Below are positions 35,550 to 44,816 of a stretch of 64,000 bases of DNA, one piece after another (the stretch's first letter is position 1; each line of letters starts with the position of its first letter). Under the pieces are notes generated by a model, which worked only from the letters and a program-made list of their open reading frames with translations, made no database searches and was not told where the DNA came from. This DNA is from Campylobacterales bacterium (GTDB taxonomy: Bacteria; Campylobacterota; Campylobacteria; Campylobacterales; Sulfurimonadaceae), in NCBI GenBank assembly GCA_016938735.1, contig JAFGUB010000010.1, forward strand, positions 20,494 to 84,493, read 5' to 3'. The position numbers were made by a program, and so were the translations under genes.

Positions 35550-36502
35550 GGGGTCTCCTTTGAGGTTGAATCTATCGGCGTGGCGGGAGCACGCAGCAGG
35601 TGATGCGCTTCGATGGCGTGGATCAAGTCGATGATGCTATCCATCATTTCAAAATGTTCTTTAATCCCCTCAAACGACGTCATCGGTCTCTTTTCCCAGC
35701 CAATTTGCGGTTCCAGCCAGCCGCCTGCGAGGTCAACGAAAACATAAATATGCTGCGCGCAAAATGAGAGCCTGAAAGGGAATTTTTGCGCTGTTTTGGT
35801 GATGGCTTCCATGACCGTGTAGTTCAGCAGATAATGCGCCTGAGTGGTGTCGCTGCCATAAACGATAAAGTGTTTTTCAAATTCAGGGCTGTCAAGGCGG
35901 AGGATCGGCAGGCCTTCTCTTTCTTTGTTTTGCACCGCTTTTCCTGCATCGCCCGCAATGCGTTCGGCAAGATCGGGAACGATCAGCGTCGCTCCCATGA
36001 TGTTGAGCTGCGTCGGCGCGGCAACGAAAAGTCCGCAATGTCTTTTGATGATGGTCTTGTTGTCGGCATCGTTATACTGCTGTTCAAGCATCACATCGAC
36101 CATCTCAATGCTGCGCCCCGCCTCTTTAAAACGGGTGTGCTTTTTCTGCTCAAGCTTATGCATGTGAATGAAGTTGAGCAGTTTTGAGTTGCGCAACTCC
36201 CGTTCATCAATGCCGCCTTCATAAGAAAAGCTAAACGCCTCTCCAAGTTGCCCCATCAGTGGTATGACGATCTTGTTTCGATAAGCGGATGCAATACTGT
36301 TTCTTGAGAGCAGCATCGCAATAAAACCAAGCGCGGCAACAGGCCCGCTCACTTCAGGCATCACCCCAAAAAGCAGGGCAACAAAAGCAATGAGCGTGAT
36401 ACCGACAAGGTACTGAGAGAGTTTCATTATCAAAGGAAAACGCCCAAGCGTGGGCTTGATGTGCTGTTCAAAGTAAGGTTCGAGGGTGTTGATGCGAGAC
36501 AC
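35546..36502 (-). CDS. DUF3137 family membrane protein
   Basis: 318 residues with a GTG start at 36502 that overlaps the upstream TAG by 1 bp; AGGAG sits 5 bp before it. Two adjacent transmembrane segments (about 28-48, 50-68) are followed by a soluble domain with the DUF3137 features ([19 protein letters not shown], then [15 protein letters not shown]). Members often stand beside LemA or AIM24/TMEM43 genes; function unknown. Confidence 0.8.
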   Translation of the reverse strand: MSRINTLEPYFEQHIKPTLGRFPLIMKLSQYLVGITLIAFVALLFGVMPEVSGPVAALGFIAMLLSRNSIASAYRNKIVIPLMGQLGEAFSFSYEGGIDERELRNSKLLNFIHMHKLEQKKHTRFKEAGRSIEMVDVMLEQQYNDADNKTIIKRHCGLFVAAPTQLNIMGATLIVPDLAERIAGDAGKAVQNKEREGLPILRLDSPEFEKHFIVYGSDTTQAHYLLNYTVMEAITKTAQKFPFRLSFCAQHIYVFVDLAGGWLEPQIGWEKRPMTSFEGIKEHFEMMDSIIDLIHAIEAHHLLRAPATPIDSTSKETP

Positions 36503-38061
36503 TATTTCTCCTCAATCAAAAATCGAATTTCATACGTACCGTCATACCCGTTAATCCGTCCATAAACATGCTTGCCGTCACCTCTGTCTGGGATTTCAAA
36601 GGATAGGTTATTGCTGTAGTTGCCTATGATCTTGGCGTTGTAAAGCTCCAGCACGTTTTCATAGTTTTTGATGATTGCCTTGCGTGAAAAGGTTTTGTCG
36701 GTTTTGCCCTCTTTTTGAATCTCGTAGGAGATAACGTCAAGATGCCCTTTTACTGCGCGGTTCTCTCTTGTTTTAGCGTAGGGCTGGGTGTAATCGATGT
36801 TAAGTTCACTGTTGTCGTAGCGGTATTGTGAGGTAATAACCGAGCCTTCAATTGGCTTAATAAAGTCAATCGTAATAACCGATTGTTTATCGCCGCCGCG
36901 CTCTTTGTGCAGCTCTACACGACGGTTTTGCGCACGCCCTTCGTCGGTGTCGTTGGTGGCAACGGGATCCTCTTCGCCATGACCTTTATAGCTCAGACGC
37001 GAAGCATTCACACCTTCGGCAATCATCGCCTCCATCACCGCTTTGGCGCGCGCTAGCGAGAGGGTTGCATTGTAGGTATCATCACCTTTGGAATCGGTGT
37101 AGCCGTGCACGGAAAGTTCCAGATCGCTATAGCGCTGCATCAGTGCTACGGCAGAGAGAATTGCTTTGCGTGATTCGGGTTTTAAGGTAGCTTTGTCAAA
37201 ATCAAAGTAGATACCATCAAGAGTGATTTTACCGCTTTTATCCAGCTCGGTTTTAATAGAATCTGGCGTGAGAATCAGGGCCTGGTTAAAGGCCTCTTCT
37301 TGAATGATGTGAAGTGAAAAGGTGTTGTTGTAGCCTGCAAATTTTGCAATGGAATCACCTAGCCTGAAAGTAAAACTGTTCTCCTCATCTTTTAAAATCG
37401 TACCTCCAAGTGCGAGGAGCTTCTTTTTGTAATCATTGGCGACAATGTAACGGTAGCTGTCTGTCTCTTTGGCGGTTTTTTCATAATCAATCTTCCAGTA
37501 TCGGCCTTCGTGTTGATGGCCGCCTTTGTCGTAATAAAAAGTGGCTTCATCAAACATAAAATACGAAGCATTCGAGATGACAAACCCCTTAACATTGGGA
37601 AGCAGCGGGTGTTTGGGAAAGCTCAATTTTTTAGATGGTGTCACATCGTAGGTTCCCTCAAAGGGCACGCTCACCACATCAGGGCAGGGTGTTACATGTA
37701 AGAGCACATAACTGTAGCTTCTGTTGTAGGATGCAACTTTGAGATAGTACGACTCGCCCTCATTTTCAAAGTGGGCAAAACGATCTTGAAAGAGCCTCGC
37801 ATCAATACCAAGCTGCGCGGCAAAAAAGGCTTTTGTCTTTTGCTCGTAATCATCGCCAATGGAATCCGGATGCGTAAAGTCCTGAGCGCTTGTTTCGCCA
37901 TACACCTTCACATAGCCTTTTTCTTTGACCCAAAATTCAAGCATACCGTAGCGTTCATGCTTGAGTGGCGCGCCTGGCTTGGCGTTGGGGTAAGTGAGGT
38001 CGGGAAGCTCCATGGCTCCTAGTAAAAGAGGGAGCAGGAGCGTAAAAAAAAGTGTTTTCAT
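36502..38061 (-). CDS. Outer-membrane OmpA-domain protein with unknown N- and C-terminal parts
   Basis: 519 residues. Signal peptide (1-16, LLLGA). The N-terminal 275 residues match no family I recognise. An OmpA/MotB peptidoglycan-binding domain covers about 285-395 (LDGIYFDFDKATLKPES, then LSVHGYTDSKGDD and AQNRRVEL). An extra 120-residue beta-rich C-terminus follows, which is unusual since OmpA domains tend to end proteins. The start overlaps the stop of the upstream lipoprotein gene (ATGA). The palindrome at 37692 encodes LLHVT. Confidence 0.85.
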   Translation of the reverse strand: MKTLFFTLLLPLLLGAMELPDLTYPNAKPGAPLKHERYGMLEFWVKEKGYVKVYGETSAQDFTHPDSIGDDYEQKTKAFFAAQLGIDARLFQDRFAHFENEGESYYLKVASYNRSYSYVLLHVTPCPDVVSVPFEGTYDVTPSKKLSFPKHPLLPNVKGFVISNASYFMFDEATFYYDKGGHQHEGRYWKIDYEKTAKETDSYRYIVANDYKKKLLALGGTILKDEENSFTFRLGDSIAKFAGYNNTFSLHIIQEEAFNQALILTPDSIKTELDKSGKITLDGIYFDFDKATLKPESRKAILSAVALMQRYSDLELSVHGYTDSKGDDTYNATLSLARAKAVMEAMIAEGVNASRLSYKGHGEEDPVATNDTDEGRAQNRRVELHKERGGDKQSVITIDFIKPIEGSVITSQYRYDNSELNIDYTQPYAKTRENRAVKGHLDVISYEIQKEGKTDKTFSRKAIIKNYENVLELYNAKIIGNYSNNLSFEIPDRGDGKHVYGRINGYDGTYEIRFLIEEK

Positions 38062-40313
38062 TCACACTTCTCGTTCTGGCAGGGTTCGAGCGTGAAATCG
38101 CAATAAGATGCTCCGTCGCCTTTGGACATGGAAGACCACTCGGATTTTTTGCCTGCTTTGATGTTGGCAAGGGTGTCAGAAGCAAAGTTGCCAAAACAGC
38201 CGTTGACGGGTCCATGACCGTAGGAACCTTCCCAGATAATTGACTCTATCTGCCACTCAATCGAAGGAATATAGGCTTCAAAAACGATACCTTCTGTTGC
38301 TATGGTCATGTCTGAACCGAGATAAGGGTCGGCTTGTATGATGCCACTGTAAGAAAGGGAGGCCTTTTTCATTGTTCTGATATCAAGCTGATCATCATCA
38401 ACCCACGCACATGTTGGAATCTCTCGATAGCCGATATTGCCAATCACAATAGCATCAGAGCTAGCATCATTGCCGGTGAGAGGATTGCTACAATCAAGTG
38501 TAAAGTTTTTATAGGTGACAGTGCCGCTTCCAAGATCGGGAAATACGTAGTTGATACGCAAGCGCCACAGCGGACTTAGCACAATCTTTTCCGTACCTGA
38601 AGCACACACATGGATGGTTTTGACATATGTGCCATCAACACTCACTTTATAATCACCAAATGGCATATTTTCAAAAACGGCCTCGCCCAGATCGTTGGTA
38701 TCTACCTCTTCGCTCATTAGCAGCGAGTTGCCATCAACACCCTGATCTGCGCACGCATCTTGCTCAATGGTGACTCTTTTGTTCTCCAAAGGTACATCGG
38801 AAGCATCCACAACATCAATGCTAATGGTGCCCTTAACACTCGCATCGCTAAGGGTAAAATTTGCTTTAGCTGTAGGGCTGTCAAAAATAATGTTGCCCAG
38901 AGTTAGCGGGCATTGGCACGATGTATTCATGGTGGCGGTGTATTCACCTAGTGGAATATTCTTGACTTCAACGCTGTTGCCGCTGACACTGCCTTTAAAG
39001 GTATCTTCTTTAGGAGATGGGCCGATTCTATCAAGCGTTATCTCACCATTGAGCGTGACATCAGCGGTGACTTCTCCTGTTAGGATCTGATCGGCAGCAC
39101 TCTCATAAAGTACCGATGCGGCATGAACAACACGCTTAATCGTCACTGTGTCGCCATCACGCGTGTAGGCATCGGCGTAGCTTAGATTGTGCGCTTTGAC
39201 CTCATTGGTTTTGCCGTTTGTCGAACCGATATGGTAGAGATACTGCGTTAGTGTCTGCGCTACATTTCCAGGCGAGCCCATGGTGCTTTTGATGAAGTGG
39301 CTGTCAATTTTGGTTTTTGCTTCGGTAAGAAACATGCTAAATTGGTCAATGCCCGTTTCGCCAAAGCCATCAAAGGTTCCGGTTTCCACATATGAAACAC
39401 TCAAATGCCATCCTGTCAGATAGGGCGAGACATCCATATTCGTGACGGCTCGCACCGTATCTCTAACCATCACGGATGAAGCGATGCGCAGCGGTGATGC
39501 CGTCGCGGGAGTTTCATAAAGCAGTGTGCTGTCACTGTAGACCCAGCCGCTTTTGCGATACCACACATCTGCAATATCGCTAAGGGTATCTTCAAATCCG
39601 CTGGCTTTGTTCTGATCTTTGGCTACAACCATGACTGTGGTCTCACTGCCACTGTAAGCGACGCTTTTACCCTCATGAATGCTGCGCGTTGAAAGCGGCA
39701 GCTTTTCGCCCGAGCTGGTGTAGAAATCGAAATAGGCAATTTCGGTGTTAAGGCGTGCGCAGGTGTAGATAAGATCTTTGATATCCATAACGCCGTCGCC
39801 ATTGGTATCATAGGCGCTGTCGCTGTTAAAGAGGGCGCTTTTGAGCACGTCGAGGTCTTTGCTATCCACGCGGTAATCCCCGTTGGCATCACCGTTAAGA
39901 AGGTAGTTTTCATAATCGATCATGCCCTCTTTCACGCTGACGCTAAGGCTTTTGTTGCTGCCGCGCGGGGCAAATGACGGGAGGGTGTCTGTAGTGCTGA
40001 GGTGCTGCAATATGTCAATGCCAAACCTGTCAAACTGTATGCCAAACGCCGCTTCGTCGCTTTTGAGCGAATCAAGAAGCGTCTGCATGGCGGTGTAGGT
40101 ATTGACGGCTTCATTGTTGAGTGTGCGCACCGCAGTGCCGTCGCTGTTGTAGTTATACGCAGCGGTGACTACTGAAGCGCTGCTATTGGCGCCGCCGGTT
40201 GCGGATGTGCTACTCTCTCCGGTTGCCTGAGTGTCGCTTCCGCCACCGCCACCGCCACAACCGATCAATAATGCCGTCATCGCGGCAAGTAAAAAAATGG
40301 GCGCTGTTTTCAC
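38058..40313 (-). CDS. Large surface lipoprotein with dockerin-like Ca-binding repeats and carboxypeptidase-regulatory-like domain
   Basis: 751 residues. Lipobox LIGC (Cys about 19) followed by a poly-Gly linker and a Ser/Thr/Gly-rich stretch. At about 145-190 there are two EF-hand-type loops, DANGDYRVDSKDL and DTNGDGVMDIKDL, about 25 residues apart, the spacing of type I dockerins. The region about 430-580 looks like one or two carboxypeptidase-regulatory-like beta-sandwich domains (VPLENKRVTIEQDACADQGV). The C-terminus is Cys-containing and ends PCQNEKCE. Presumably exposed at the cell surface; function unknown. Confidence 0.75.
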   Translation of the reverse strand: MKTAPIFLLAAMTALLIGCGGGGGGSDTQATGESSTSATGGANSSASVVTAAYNYNSDGTAVRTLNNEAVNTYTAMQTLLDSLKSDEAAFGIQFDRFGIDILQHLSTTDTLPSFAPRGSNKSLSVSVKEGMIDYENYLLNGDANGDYRVDSKDLDVLKSALFNSDSAYDTNGDGVMDIKDLIYTCARLNTEIAYFDFYTSSGEKLPLSTRSIHEGKSVAYSGSETTVMVVAKDQNKASGFEDTLSDIADVWYRKSGWVYSDSTLLYETPATASPLRIASSVMVRDTVRAVTNMDVSPYLTGWHLSVSYVETGTFDGFGETGIDQFSMFLTEAKTKIDSHFIKSTMGSPGNVAQTLTQYLYHIGSTNGKTNEVKAHNLSYADAYTRDGDTVTIKRVVHAASVLYESAADQILTGEVTADVTLNGEITLDRIGPSPKEDTFKGSVSGNSVEVKNIPLGEYTATMNTSCQCPLTLGNIIFDSPTAKANFTLSDASVKGTISIDVVDASDVPLENKRVTIEQDACADQGVDGNSLLMSEEVDTNDLGEAVFENMPFGDYKVSVDGTYVKTIHVCASGTEKIVLSPLWRLRINYVFPDLGSGTVTYKNFTLDCSNPLTGNDASSDAIVIGNIGYREIPTCAWVDDDQLDIRTMKKASLSYSGIIQADPYLGSDMTIATEGIVFEAYIPSIEWQIESIIWEGSYGHGPVNGCFGNFASDTLANIKAGKKSEWSSMSKGDGASYCDFTLEPCQNEKCE

Positions 40314-40334
40314 GGTAATACCTTTTCTTTTGGG

Positions 40335-40366
40335 TTACATGTAAAGCCCAAAAGCCTTACATGTAA
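40335..40366. repeat. Pair of TTACATGTAA palindromes between two lipoprotein genes
   Basis: Perfect copies at 40335-40344 and 40357-40366, 22 bp apart. The first is flanked by TTTGGG and CCCAAA, extending the dyad. A third copy with a final G lies at 40400, overlapping the stop region of the upstream lipoprotein gene. Confidence 0.85.
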
Positions 40367-40395
40367 ACCAAAAATCTCAAGCCGGAGCTTGAGGA

Positions 40396-41349
40396 TTAGT
40401 TACATGTAGCGTCTTTTGTAACACTATAAACATAAAGGTTGTTAGGGCAGCTCTCCCCTGAACCATCGCCAATGCCACTCCAGCAGGTGCTTCCAATCAC
40501 AAGCTGGTTGTTTGTATTGAGTTCAAGCGAGTCATTGAGAACCTCGCCCTCGTTATCGGTGCCCGACCATGAGAGTCTGTGCGGCTCAAAATCTGTATTG
40601 AGTGAGATGGTATCTCCGAGAGTTGTAGTTGTACTTGACGCGCCGGATGCGGAGGTGATGATTTTGTATTCAAAGGTTCCGTCACATTTGAAAGATGCGG
40701 TGATTTTTTGATGCATAGTGTAGGCGCCACCGATGGTGTTTGATGATTCGTTTGAGGTGATGGTATAACCCTTGACATCATCGACGCTGTTGATGGTAAA
40801 AGTAGAGCTGTTGGATGGCGTTGAAGTTTCTGAGGAGACCACGGCGTTTTCATCGATGCCGTTGTCACTGTTTGAGACAATAGCGGTTGTGATGTAGCTA
40901 CCCGCGAGTGATTCTCCGACAACGACTTCTTGTGAAGCATTGAGTGAGATTGCATTGTTATAAAGTTCACCCTGATCATCAGTGCCTACCATAGTTAGCA
41001 TAGCAATGCCAAAGGTGTCATCAATGCTGTAAGTAGTATGCACGACTTTGCGCTCGCCATTAAAATAGTCAGTAATAACAATACAGGCATTGTTAGGCAG
41101 AAAAATAAAAGTGAACTTTTGATAGTTACTGACTGTAACAGCTCCTTCTTGTTCTGCTTCGACGGTATAGCCTGCAAGGTTGTTGGCATTGCGAGACTGT
41201 TCGCTTTGAGCGGCTTGAGCGGAAGAGGTGCTGCCTTCTGCGCTGCTTGAACTTTTTGGCGTGTCACCGCCGTTGTCGCTGCTGCCGCCGCCGCAGCCGA
41301 TCAAAAGCGCCGTAACGGCTGCAAGAGAAAGTGTCGTAATGCGTTTCAT
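40396..41349 (-). CDS. Lipoprotein with an internal domain duplication
   Basis: 317 residues from the ATG at 41349; earlier in-frame starts would bury the signal peptide. Lipobox LLIGC then poly-Gly, very like the neighbour at 38058-40313, and a Ser-rich linker. Two tandem units end in similar blocks: GTDDQGELYNNAISLNASQE and GTDNEGEVLNDSLELNTNNQ, so the mature part is a two-copy repeat of about 120 residues. Cys pairs near the C-terminus. No family recognised. A palindrome variant encodes the last residues ATCN. Confidence 0.75.
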   Translation of the reverse strand: MKRITTLSLAAVTALLIGCGGGSSDNGGDTPKSSSSAEGSTSSAQAAQSEQSRNANNLAGYTVEAEQEGAVTVSNYQKFTFIFLPNNACIVITDYFNGERKVVHTTYSIDDTFGIAMLTMVGTDDQGELYNNAISLNASQEVVVGESLAGSYITTAIVSNSDNGIDENAVVSSETSTPSNSSTFTINSVDDVKGYTITSNESSNTIGGAYTMHQKITASFKCDGTFEYKIITSASGASSTTTTLGDTISLNTDFEPHRLSWSGTDNEGEVLNDSLELNTNNQLVIGSTCWSGIGDGSGESCPNNLYVYSVTKDATCN

Positions 41350-41424
41350 AAGTATGCCTTTGTGATGTGTTGATGCCATCATAGGGCAGCGCCGTTGCGC
41401 CAACGTTGCAACAACGCACAAAAT

Positions 41425-42108
41425 TTAATAGACAAAGCGGTAGCCTATGCCCACAATGGTCTCGATGAACTGCTGTCTGAGTTTGGTGCGCAGGCGGCTG
41501 ATAAGGGCGCGACGGGTGCTTTCCATCGGGGGTTTGTCGGGCCATAGCGTATTTTCAAGATCATAGATCGTGACAATCCGGCGTCTGGCATTAATCAGGA
41601 GTTCGAGCAGTTCGCGTTCGCGTGAGGTGAGATGGATGGCCTGTGAATAGCAAAAGAGCTCTTTGCTGAGGGTGTCAAAACTAAATGCGTCATCAAGAAC
41701 CAGATTGCCACGCCTTACATGTAAGGTTTCGAGCTTGTTATCATAATGCATCAGCGCGATTTTGACGGCAGTGAGCAGGTCATCGCGGCGGTAGGGTTTG
41801 TTTAGATAGGCAGCCGGGGCTGTCGTGATGGCACGTTCAACCGTAGCATCATCATTAAACGCGGTCAGATAGATGATGGTTGTATGGAGCTGGCTTACAA
41901 TACTCTGCGCCGTCTTGATGCCGTCATCTTCGCCTTTGATGTTGATATCCATCAAAATGACATGCGGTTGGTAACGCAGCGCCTGAATGTAAGCATCGTG
42001 GCCGTTGGCGGCGACGGCGACAACATGGTAGCCTTCTTGTGTCAGTGTTTGCGCCATTTCCATGGCGACGATGCTTTCATCTTCAACGATGAGTATGGGT
42101 GTTGTCAT
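41425..42108 (-). CDS. OmpR-type response regulator
   Basis: 227 residues from the ATG at 42108, which overlaps the kinase stop (ATGA). Receiver: ILIVEDESIV and VILMDINIKGED with phospho-Asp; the Lys of the switch is in YLNKPYRRDD. The winged helix is complete, ending RLRTKLRQQFIETIVGIGYR, unlike the regulator at 29185-29934. Partner of the 7TM sensor kinase just upstream. The palindrome at 41715 encodes TLHVR in the linker. Confidence 0.92.
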   Translation of the reverse strand: MTTPILIVEDESIVAMEMAQTLTQEGYHVVAVAANGHDAYIQALRYQPHVILMDINIKGEDDGIKTAQSIVSQLHTTIIYLTAFNDDATVERAITTAPAAYLNKPYRRDDLLTAVKIALMHYDNKLETLHVRRGNLVLDDAFSFDTLSKELFCYSQAIHLTSRERELLELLINARRRIVTIYDLENTLWPDKPPMESTRRALISRLRTKLRQQFIETIVGIGYRFVY

Positions 42109-43868
42109 GCCTGAAACCTTATGTTGTAATGGCACCCGTTTTGCGTCTTGGGCGTGATGGTGCCGCCAAGCTGATCTTGAACAAGGGTGCTCACCAGCTT
42201 GAGCCCCAGAGCACCTGTTGCAATGTCGCAGGCATCATAGCCGACGCCGTTATCGCTTACATGTAAGTGGATGGATTGCTGCGCATCGCGTTTTAAAACA
42301 ATATGAATCGTATCGGCTGTAGTAGCGTATTTGATGGCGTTGGATACGAGTTCGTTGACAATCAGCCCCACATAGACCGCTTCGCGCAGTGCGAGACTCA
42401 GCGCTACGTCATATTTGAAATGCAGCGTTTTATGTGAGAGTGATGCCGCGAGATCTTCACAAAGGCTTTCGATGTATTCGTGCATGTCGATCGTTTCGAT
42501 ACGCTCGTTTTGATAGAGCAGTTCATGCGTTTTGGCAATGGAGCGGATGCGGTTTTCCAAATGCACAAAGGGTTCGCGCAGCGCGTCGTTCTTGAGGCGA
42601 TCCGATTGGAGCCGTATGATGGAGAGGATGATCTGCAGATTGTTTTTGACGCGGTGATGCAGCTCGCGGTAGAGGCTTTTAAGCGTCTGTGTCTGCTCAT
42701 TCACCTCCGCTTCGATAATGCGGTTGCGCTGCTCAAGCTCAGTAATCAGCCGCAACTCATAGGCCTCTTTTTGGTGCTGTAAGATACTCAGTTTATCCAC
42801 AAAAGTCAGCAGCAAAAAGAGCGCTTCAAGCACGGTCAGCCAGAGAATGAGGTTGGGAAAGTGATACATAATGGTCACCAGACCAAGCGCATCGATAATC
42901 AGCAGAAAAAATCCCACAATCAGCACGACCCAGCCGATAATGAAAAATCGCGCCTGCGTGTTGCCGTGGCGGTACATGTAAAGCCCCGCACCCAGATTAA
43001 AGACAATAAAGAGTAGCCCGGTGAGGATGGTGACTTGCGGGTAGTAGAACCATGGCGTGCCAAAAAGCGGAATCTGGGCAAGCAGCACGATGATAAAGGC
43101 GCGGTAGCCTTTGTAGATGAAAGGCATTTCGCGCGATTTTAAAAAATCCTGCGCAAAGAGGGCGGCGGTCATGATCATGGCGGCGATTTTGGGCACCACG
43201 ATCTCATTATCAATAGCGATAAACCACACCGGAGCGTAGAGCGGCAAAAAGCCGATGTAGGTGAGCTGGTGAAAGAGCAGGGTGGCGAGATAGAGCGCAT
43301 AAAGCAGATAGCTGCGGTCGCGTGTGTAGAGAAAAAGCAGCAGGCCGTAAATGAGCAGTCCGGCCAGAAGCCCCGCAAACAGGACAATGTTCATCTGCTG
43401 CTCTCTGTCGATGAGCATATAATCCTCCGGATTGTAGAGCGATATCCCGCTAGAGAGCATGGTGGTCGTGTTGCGGATTTCCAGATACCAAGTGTATTCG
43501 CTTTGCGGCGCCAAGGTAAGCGAGAAGGTGGGATGGAGGTAGATGCCCTGCGGACGGCTCAACAGTCCCGCTTGCTGTTTGTTGCCCGAAGCGTCATATA
43601 AGGTGACGGTTTCAAGCAAGGGGTTGTCGAGGACAAGCAGTTTGTGCTGTGGATGGTTGGTATCGTTGCGCAGTGTCAGCCGAATCCAGACACCCAGTTT
43701 TGCGTTGAAACTGAAGTTGAAATGTTGATCGCTTAAAGGCTCGAAGGTTTGATGGATGATCTGCGGGTAAGAGCGTCCTTGCGTATCGCTGTAGAGGTGC
43801 AGTGAAGCGGAAGAAGCATGTACCATCAGCGAACAAAACAGGAGCAAAAAAGAGAGATAAAAGCGCAA
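42105..43868 (-). CDS. 7TMR-DISM sensor histidine kinase (HisKA_2)
   Basis: 587 residues. Signal peptide (1-18), an extracellular 7TMR-DISMED2 beta-sandwich (about 25-160), seven transmembrane helices (about 175-375), a short coiled coil, then HisKA_2 with LYRELHHRVKNNLQIILSII (His about 408) and HATPase_c (VSDNGVGYD). 7TMR-DISM receptors are thought to bind carbohydrates or other ligands. Coupled to the downstream response regulator. A perfect palindrome at 42257 encodes HLHVS. Confidence 0.92.
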   Translation of the reverse strand: MRFYLSFLLLFCSLMVHASSASLHLYSDTQGRSYPQIIHQTFEPLSDQHFNFSFNAKLGVWIRLTLRNDTNHPQHKLLVLDNPLLETVTLYDASGNKQQAGLLSRPQGIYLHPTFSLTLAPQSEYTWYLEIRNTTTMLSSGISLYNPEDYMLIDREQQMNIVLFAGLLAGLLIYGLLLFLYTRDRSYLLYALYLATLLFHQLTYIGFLPLYAPVWFIAIDNEIVVPKIAAMIMTAALFAQDFLKSREMPFIYKGYRAFIIVLLAQIPLFGTPWFYYPQVTILTGLLFIVFNLGAGLYMYRHGNTQARFFIIGWVVLIVGFFLLIIDALGLVTIMYHFPNLILWLTVLEALFLLLTFVDKLSILQHQKEAYELRLITELEQRNRIIEAEVNEQTQTLKSLYRELHHRVKNNLQIILSIIRLQSDRLKNDALREPFVHLENRIRSIAKTHELLYQNERIETIDMHEYIESLCEDLAASLSHKTLHFKYDVALSLALREAVYVGLIVNELVSNAIKYATTADTIHIVLKRDAQQSIHLHVSDNGVGYDACDIATGALGLKLVSTLVQDQLGGTITPKTQNGCHYNIRFQA

Positions 43869-43982
43869 AACGTATCTTTATGAATAAGGGTTGGTAGATT
43901 GTAACTAAATTCATATCGTTAAGCTTGTTTTAAAAGCGTTTCTCCCTGCGCTATACTTGCGCATTTAAAACGGGGGTGGAAC

Positions 43983-44810
43983 ATGGACTTTTGGAACCAC
44001 ATCTATAGCCAATTCGATCCTGTAGCGTTTTCGTTACTGGGGTTTCCGGTGCATTGGTACGGGCTGATGTATGTGCTAGCCCTGCTCACGGCGCTCTACG
44101 CCGCCAAATGGATCGTCAAAAAAGATGCCATCGACCTGACCCAAAAGCAGCTTGACGACTACTTCATCTACGTCGAAATCGGCGTGATTTTGGGGGCGCG
44201 TCTGGGCTATATCATCTTTTACGATCCCAATGCGGGCGCGTACTGGAGTGCGCCGTGGCAGATCTTCAACCCCTACAACGCCGCAGGGGAGTTCGTGGGG
44301 ATTCGCGGCATGAGCTATCACGGCGCGGTGATCGGCTTTTTTATCGGCTCCTACCTCTTTTACCGTCGCTACAAGGTGCCGATGGGGCGGGTGCTGGATG
44401 TGGCGGTGACGGCCATTCCCGTGGGCTATATCTTCGGGCGTATCGGCAACTTTCTCAATCAGGAGCTGGTGGGACGCGCTACGGAGCTGCCTATCGGCAT
44501 TTATGTGGACGGGGTGCTGCGCCACCCTTCGCAGCTTTACGAGGCGCTGCTGGAGGGGCTTGCGGTTTTTGTGATTCTTTACATGTATCGTTTGCATAAG
44601 CGCTTTGAGGGGGAGTTGGTGCTGGTGTACGGCTTTGCCTACGGCTTGGCGCGGTTTGTGGCGGAGTTTTGGCGGGAGCCGGATGTGCAGCTTGGGTTTA
44701 TTTACGGTGGTTGGATGAGCAAAGGCCAAGAGCTCAGCCTCTATATGATGATTGCAGCGGTGGCTTTGTGGCTTTATTTCCGCCGACGCGCGTTACATGT
44801 AAACCATTAG
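43983..44810 (+). CDS. lgt: Prolipoprotein diacylglyceryl transferase
   Basis: 275 residues, polytopic. The Lgt signature [14 protein letters not shown] (about 155-168) and the active-site region [13 protein letters not shown] are present. It transfers diacylglycerol to the lipobox Cys of prolipoproteins, as in the several lipoproteins encoded here. GGGGGTGGAAC precedes the ATG. Its last codons contain a perfect palindrome (44793) read as ALHVN. Confidence 0.95.
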   Translation: MDFWNHIYSQFDPVAFSLLGFPVHWYGLMYVLALLTALYAAKWIVKKDAIDLTQKQLDDYFIYVEIGVILGARLGYIIFYDPNAGAYWSAPWQIFNPYNAAGEFVGIRGMSYHGAVIGFFIGSYLFYRRYKVPMGRVLDVAVTAIPVGYIFGRIGNFLNQELVGRATELPIGIYVDGVLRHPSQLYEALLEGLAVFVILYMYRLHKRFEGELVLVYGFAYGLARFVAEFWREPDVQLGFIYGGWMSKGQELSLYMMIAAVALWLYFRRRALHVNH

Positions 44811-44816
44811 GATTGT

